In this document: piece after piece, positions 7,376-9,955 of the stretch | Position numbering within the stretch: position 1 is the stretch's first letter | How the letters are laid out: every line of letters begins with the position of its first letter | DNA from: Hyphomonas sp. | Lineage (GTDB): Bacteria > Pseudomonadota > Alphaproteobacteria > Caulobacterales > Hyphomonadaceae | DNA: 9,955 bases | Assembly: GCA_003486945.1 (NCBI GenBank) | Contig: DNFL01000008.1 | Span: 1 to 9,955 of the forward strand | Direction of reading: 5' to 3' | Notes under the pieces: generated by a model | The model's database searches: none | Seen by the model: only the letters and a program-made list of their open reading frames with translations | What the model was told of the DNA's origin: nothing | Position numbers and translations under genes: made by a program

Positions 7376-8791
7376 ATGATCCCGATTACCGAATACGCTG
7401 GACGAGACGTTGCCGTGTTTGGCCTTGGCCGCACGGGTCTCAGCGCGGCCAAGGCCCTGAAGGCCGGCGGCGCGCGCGTCCATGCGTGGGACGATAACGA
7501 GGAAACGCGCGCTAAGGCCGAAGCGGCCGGCATTGCCCTGTCCGACATCAACAAGCGCGACTGGCAGACCTTTGCTGCGCTCGTCCTGTCGCCAGGCATT
7601 CCCTACAAGTTCCCGCAGCCGCACCGTCTCGTGCGGATGGCGGAGATGACCGGCGTGCCGGTGATCGGCGACATGGAACTGTTCGCGCGCGCCGTGCAGG
7701 CGCTGCCTGAACGCGGGCGTCCGAAAGTGGTCGGCATCACGGGCACGAACGGCAAGTCGTCCACCACGGCACTGATCGGCCATGTGCTGAAGGAAGCCGG
7801 CCGCGATGTGCGCGTCGGCGGCAATATCGGCACCGGCGTGCTCGACCTCGAAGCGCTGCATTCCAACGCGGTCTATGTGCTGGAGATGTCTTCCTACCAG
7901 CTCGACCTTGTGAAGAGCCTGCACTGCAATGTTGCGGTGATGCTGAACCTTTCGCCGGACCATCTCGACCGGCACGGCGGCATGGAAGGCTATCAGGCTG
8001 CGAAGATGCGCATTTTCCAGAACCAGACGCCGCAGGATACCGCGGTCGTCGGCTTCGACGACATCATTACCCAGTCCATCGCCATCGGCCTTGCCGCCAG
8101 TGGCCCGCAGCGTGTGGCGCAGATCTCCTCGACCTACACGCTCGGTAAAGGCGTCAGCGCGGTCGAAGGCCGCCTGTATGACAGCCTTGGCGGCAAGGCC
8201 GAGTTCGTCGGCAAACTGGAAGACTGCCCGGCGCTGCAGGGCCGGCACAATTTCCAGAATGCGGCCGCCGCCTATGCGGCCTGCCGCGCGCTGGGGATGG
8301 ATCCGGCAACGATCATGGCAGGCTTCCGCACCTTCCCGGGCCTTGCCCACCGGATGGAGAATGTCGCCACCATCAAGGGTGTGCGCTTCGTCAACGATTC
8401 CAAGGCGACCAATGCCCAGGCGGCGGAGCAGGCGCTGCGCGCGTTCAAGGACATCTACTGGATCGCTGGCGGCGTGGCGAAGTCCGATGGCATCGCGCCG
8501 CTCGCGCCGTTCTTCCCCAACATCACCAAGGCCTACCTGATTGGGCAGGCGGAAGACGCCTTCGCCGCGAACCTGCAAGGCAAGGTCGCCGCCCAGACCT
8601 GCGGCACGCTGGACCGCGCCATTGATGCCGCATTCCGCGATGCAAAGGCTTCGGGAAGCCCCAATCCGGTCATCCTTCTTTCACCCGCCTGTGCGAGCTT
8701 TGATCAGTTCAAGGATTATGAGCACCGCGGCGACGTGTTCCGCAGCCTGGTGCAGGCGATGGCTCCCGCGGAGCTGAAGGAGACAGCGTGA
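7376..8791 (+). CDS. murD: MurD, UDP-MurNAc-L-alanine:D-glutamate ligase
   Basis: MurD is the cytoplasmic ATP-dependent ligase that adds D-glutamate, the step before MurE. The 471 residues show the N-terminal Rossmann-like loop VFGLGRTGLS at 14-23 and LSPGIP further on. The ATPase domain carries the P-loop GTNGKSSTT at 123-131 (Lys127), EMSSYQLD and LNLSPDHLDRHG with the metal-ligand His. The lysine in YQAAKMRIF matches the carbamylated position, and GRHNFQNAAAAYAA follows. The C-terminal domain has FPGLAHRME, VNDSKATN at 339-346, WIAGG and LLSPACASFDQF, all diagnostic of MurD over the other Mur ligases. Length is normal (E. coli 438). It is the only gene here with a true gap before it (10 nt). 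Its stop overlaps the GTG start of ftsW. Confidence 0.97.
   Translation: MIPITEYAGRDVAVFGLGRTGLSAAKALKAGGARVHAWDDNEETRAKAEAAGIALSDINKRDWQTFAALVLSPGIPYKFPQPHRLVRMAEMTGVPVIGDMELFARAVQALPERGRPKVVGITGTNGKSSTTALIGHVLKEAGRDVRVGGNIGTGVLDLEALHSNAVYVLEMSSYQLDLVKSLHCNVAVMLNLSPDHLDRHGGMEGYQAAKMRIFQNQTPQDTAVVGFDDIITQSIAIGLAASGPQRVAQISSTYTLGKGVSAVEGRLYDSLGGKAEFVGKLEDCPALQGRHNFQNAAAAYAACRALGMDPATIMAGFRTFPGLAHRMENVATIKGVRFVNDSKATNAQAAEQALRAFKDIYWIAGGVAKSDGIAPLAPFFPNITKAYLIGQAEDAFAANLQGKVAAQTCGTLDRAIDAAFRDAKASGSPNPVILLSPACASFDQFKDYEHRGDVFRSLVQAMAPAELKETA
8776..8782 (+). promoter_or_regulatory. Shine-Dalgarno site that fixes the GTG start of ftsW
   Basis: GAAGGAG lies 5 nt before the GTG at 8788, a strong and well spaced site. 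The next in-frame ATG (codon 43) falls in the first membrane helix, so the GTG is the best start. Confidence 0.75.
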
Positions 8792-9942
8792 CCTACACCG
8801 CTTCCGCGCCGCTGCTCCCGCGCTCGGACGATTCGCATTTCACCGAGTGGCGCCGCACCCTCGACTGGGGGCTTGTGGCCGGCATCGCCCTGCTCGCGGC
8901 CATCGGCCTTCTGATGTCACTGGCAGTCAGTCCGTCGGCGGCAGAGCGTGCGCGGATCGGCGAGCCTTACTATTTCCTTTTCCGTCAGGTCCTGCATGTC
9001 TCGCTTGGTCTCGGCCTGATGCTGATGATCAGCCTGCTCGACCGGACATGGGCCCGCCGGTTCGGGATTGTCATCTTTCTCGGCGCACTCCTGCTGATGT
9101 GCCTGATGCCACTGTTCGGTCACCGGGTGAACGGCGCGCAGAGCTGGTTCCGGCTAGGCGGGATTTCGATGCAGCCTTCGGAGCTGATCAAGCCCGGCCT
9201 GATCATTCTCTCCGCCTGGCTGCTGTCGCAGCGCGAGCGCTATCCCTCGCCGGCCTGGGCCGGTGCTGCGTTCGGTTTCTTTGCAGTGACGCTCGGCCTA
9301 TTCCTGATCCAGCCGGATGTCGGCGGCGCGGCGCTGCTGTCGATGGCGTTCCTGTTGTCGTTCTATATCAGCGGCATGCCGAAGCGCTGGGTCATCGGGT
9401 TCGGGGCAGGCGGCGCGGCGCTGGCGGTTATGCTCTATTCTGCCCTTCCGTATGTGCAGACGCGCGTGAACACGGTCTTCAGTCCATCCAGCGTGACGGA
9501 CCGGTACCAGATGGACATGACCGAGCTCGCCATCGCGCGCGGCGGGTTGATGGGCACCGGACCGGGCGAGGGGCAGATCAAGATCGCGATCCCCGAAGCT
9601 CACAATGATTTCATCTTCGCGGTGATCGCCGAGGAGTTCGGGCTTGTGGCGATCGTCGCAGTGATCGCCATCTTCGGCCTCATCTCGATCCGCGGCTTCC
9701 GGGCGGCGGCGCGCATCGAGGATGGCTTCGCGCGGACGGCTGCTGCGGGCCTTTTTTCCCTGTTTGCGGTGCAGGCGGCGATCAATATCGGCGTCAACCT
9801 GGGCATCGTGCCCCCGACCGGGCTGCCCCTGCCATTCATCTCCTATGGCGGGTCTGCTATGATCGGGATGGGATTGACGCTGGGCCTCGCGCTTGCTCTC
9901 GTGCGCGGCGAAGGCACCAGGAGCCGCGGGCCGTATGGCTGA
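8788..9942 (+). CDS. ftsW: FtsW, SEDS-family septal peptidoglycan glycosyltransferase
   Basis: FtsW polymerises lipid II into glycan strands at the division septum together with FtsI. The 384-residue protein has a cytoplasmic head of about 26 residues and roughly ten hydrophobic helices (first at about 27-46, last at about 355-372). SEDS-family signatures are present: NGAQSWFRLG at 115-124 with MQPSELIKP directly after, QPDVGG at 175-180, and IPEAHNDFIFAVIAEEFG with Asp274 at the catalytic aspartate position of SEDS enzymes. TGLPLPFISYGGS follows at 344-356. FtsW rather than RodA is chosen from context: it sits in the dcw cluster between murD and murG, and RodA normally lies in the mre operon. 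Sequence alone would be less decisive. The start is GTG, overlapping the murD stop as GTGA. Its last codons contain the start of murG. Confidence 0.95.
   Translation: MTYTASAPLLPRSDDSHFTEWRRTLDWGLVAGIALLAAIGLLMSLAVSPSAAERARIGEPYYFLFRQVLHVSLGLGLMLMISLLDRTWARRFGIVIFLGALLLMCLMPLFGHRVNGAQSWFRLGGISMQPSELIKPGLIILSAWLLSQRERYPSPAWAGAAFGFFAVTLGLFLIQPDVGGAALLSMAFLLSFYISGMPKRWVIGFGAGGAALAVMLYSALPYVQTRVNTVFSPSSVTDRYQMDMTELAIARGGLMGTGPGEGQIKIAIPEAHNDFIFAVIAEEFGLVAIVAVIAIFGLISIRGFRAAARIEDGFARTAAAGLFSLFAVQAAINIGVNLGIVPPTGLPLPFISYGGSAMIGMGLTLGLALALVRGEGTRSRGPYG
9919..9923 (+). promoter_or_regulatory. Possible Shine-Dalgarno site of murG
   Basis: AGGAG within the ftsW 3' end, 11 nt before the ATG at 9935. 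The spacing is on the long side but usable. Confidence 0.5.
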
Positions 9943-9955
9943 CACACCCACTCAC
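9935..9955 (+). CDS. murG: Start of a gene, probably murG (cut by the window end)
   Basis: An ATG at 9935 opens a frame of seven codons (MADTPTH) to the window end and overlaps the ftsW stop by 8 nt. An AGGAG precedes it by 11 nt. The coding content is too short to identify. The call rests on gene order, since murG, the UDP-GlcNAc transferase that turns lipid I into lipid II, follows ftsW in most proteobacterial dcw clusters, and on the tight overlaps seen throughout this cluster. The true start could lie just beyond the window. Confidence 0.5.

Noticed and set aside
7202..8578. A 458-codon minus-strand frame opposite murD and the end of mraY
   Set aside because: It is a shadow of MurD codons, with repetitive Arg/His/Asp/Ala composition and no motif.
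1..9955. Mobile elements, CRISPR arrays, tRNA or rRNA genes, terminators or an unknown gene system
   Set aside because: Every stretch is accounted for by familiar dcw genes with at most 10 nt between them. I saw no inverted-repeat ends, repeat arrays, or hairpin followed by a T-run.

Overview
The window is one unbroken, plus-strand stretch of a dcw (division and cell wall) cluster. The order is 'mraZ - rsmH - ftsL - ftsI - murE - murF - mraY - murD - ftsW - murG'. The first gene is cut at its 5' end by the window start, and the last is represented only by its first seven codons.

The DNA is GC-rich (about low-to-mid 60s percent by eye) with strong G/C bias at third codon positions. MurE carries the DNPR signature of meso-diaminopimelate-adding ligases, so the organism has Gram-negative-type peptidoglycan. 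The short-headed FtsL, the MurF wording around its [10 protein letters not shown] segment and the gene order suggest an alphaproteobacterium, possibly of the Caulobacterales/Hyphomonadaceae kind. That placement is an inference from general resemblance, not from a search.

Layout: positions 1-303 encode the C-terminal half of the regulator MraZ; 300-1331 the 16S rRNA methyltransferase RsmH; 1328-1684 the divisome protein FtsL; 1681-3309 the septal transpeptidase FtsI (PBP3); 3306-4739 MurE and 4736-6172 MurF, which add meso-DAP and D-Ala-D-Ala to the UDP-MurNAc peptide; 6172-7365 MraY, which loads the finished pentapeptide precursor onto the lipid carrier; 7376-8791 MurD, which adds D-glutamate; 8788-9942 FtsW, the SEDS septal glycosyltransferase that works with FtsI; and 9935 onward the start of MurG, which makes lipid II.

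Packing is extreme. Six junctions are 4-nt NTGA stop/start overlaps, one is a 1-nt overlap, one is an 8-nt overlap, and the only intergenic space is 10 nt between mraY and murD. There is no room for a terminator or a conventional intergenic promoter. The genes are most simply read as one co-transcribed, translationally coupled unit whose promoter lies upstream of the window. Two genes start with non-ATG codons (TTG for murE, GTG for ftsW), each backed by a well placed Shine-Dalgarno sequence.

I see no mobile element, CRISPR array, RNA gene or unfamiliar gene system. The points worth a second look are an enlarged loop in MraY, an FtsL with almost no cytoplasmic head and a long tail, a local cluster of GANTC sites at the murF/mraY boundary, and a few changed motif residues in MurF and FtsI.
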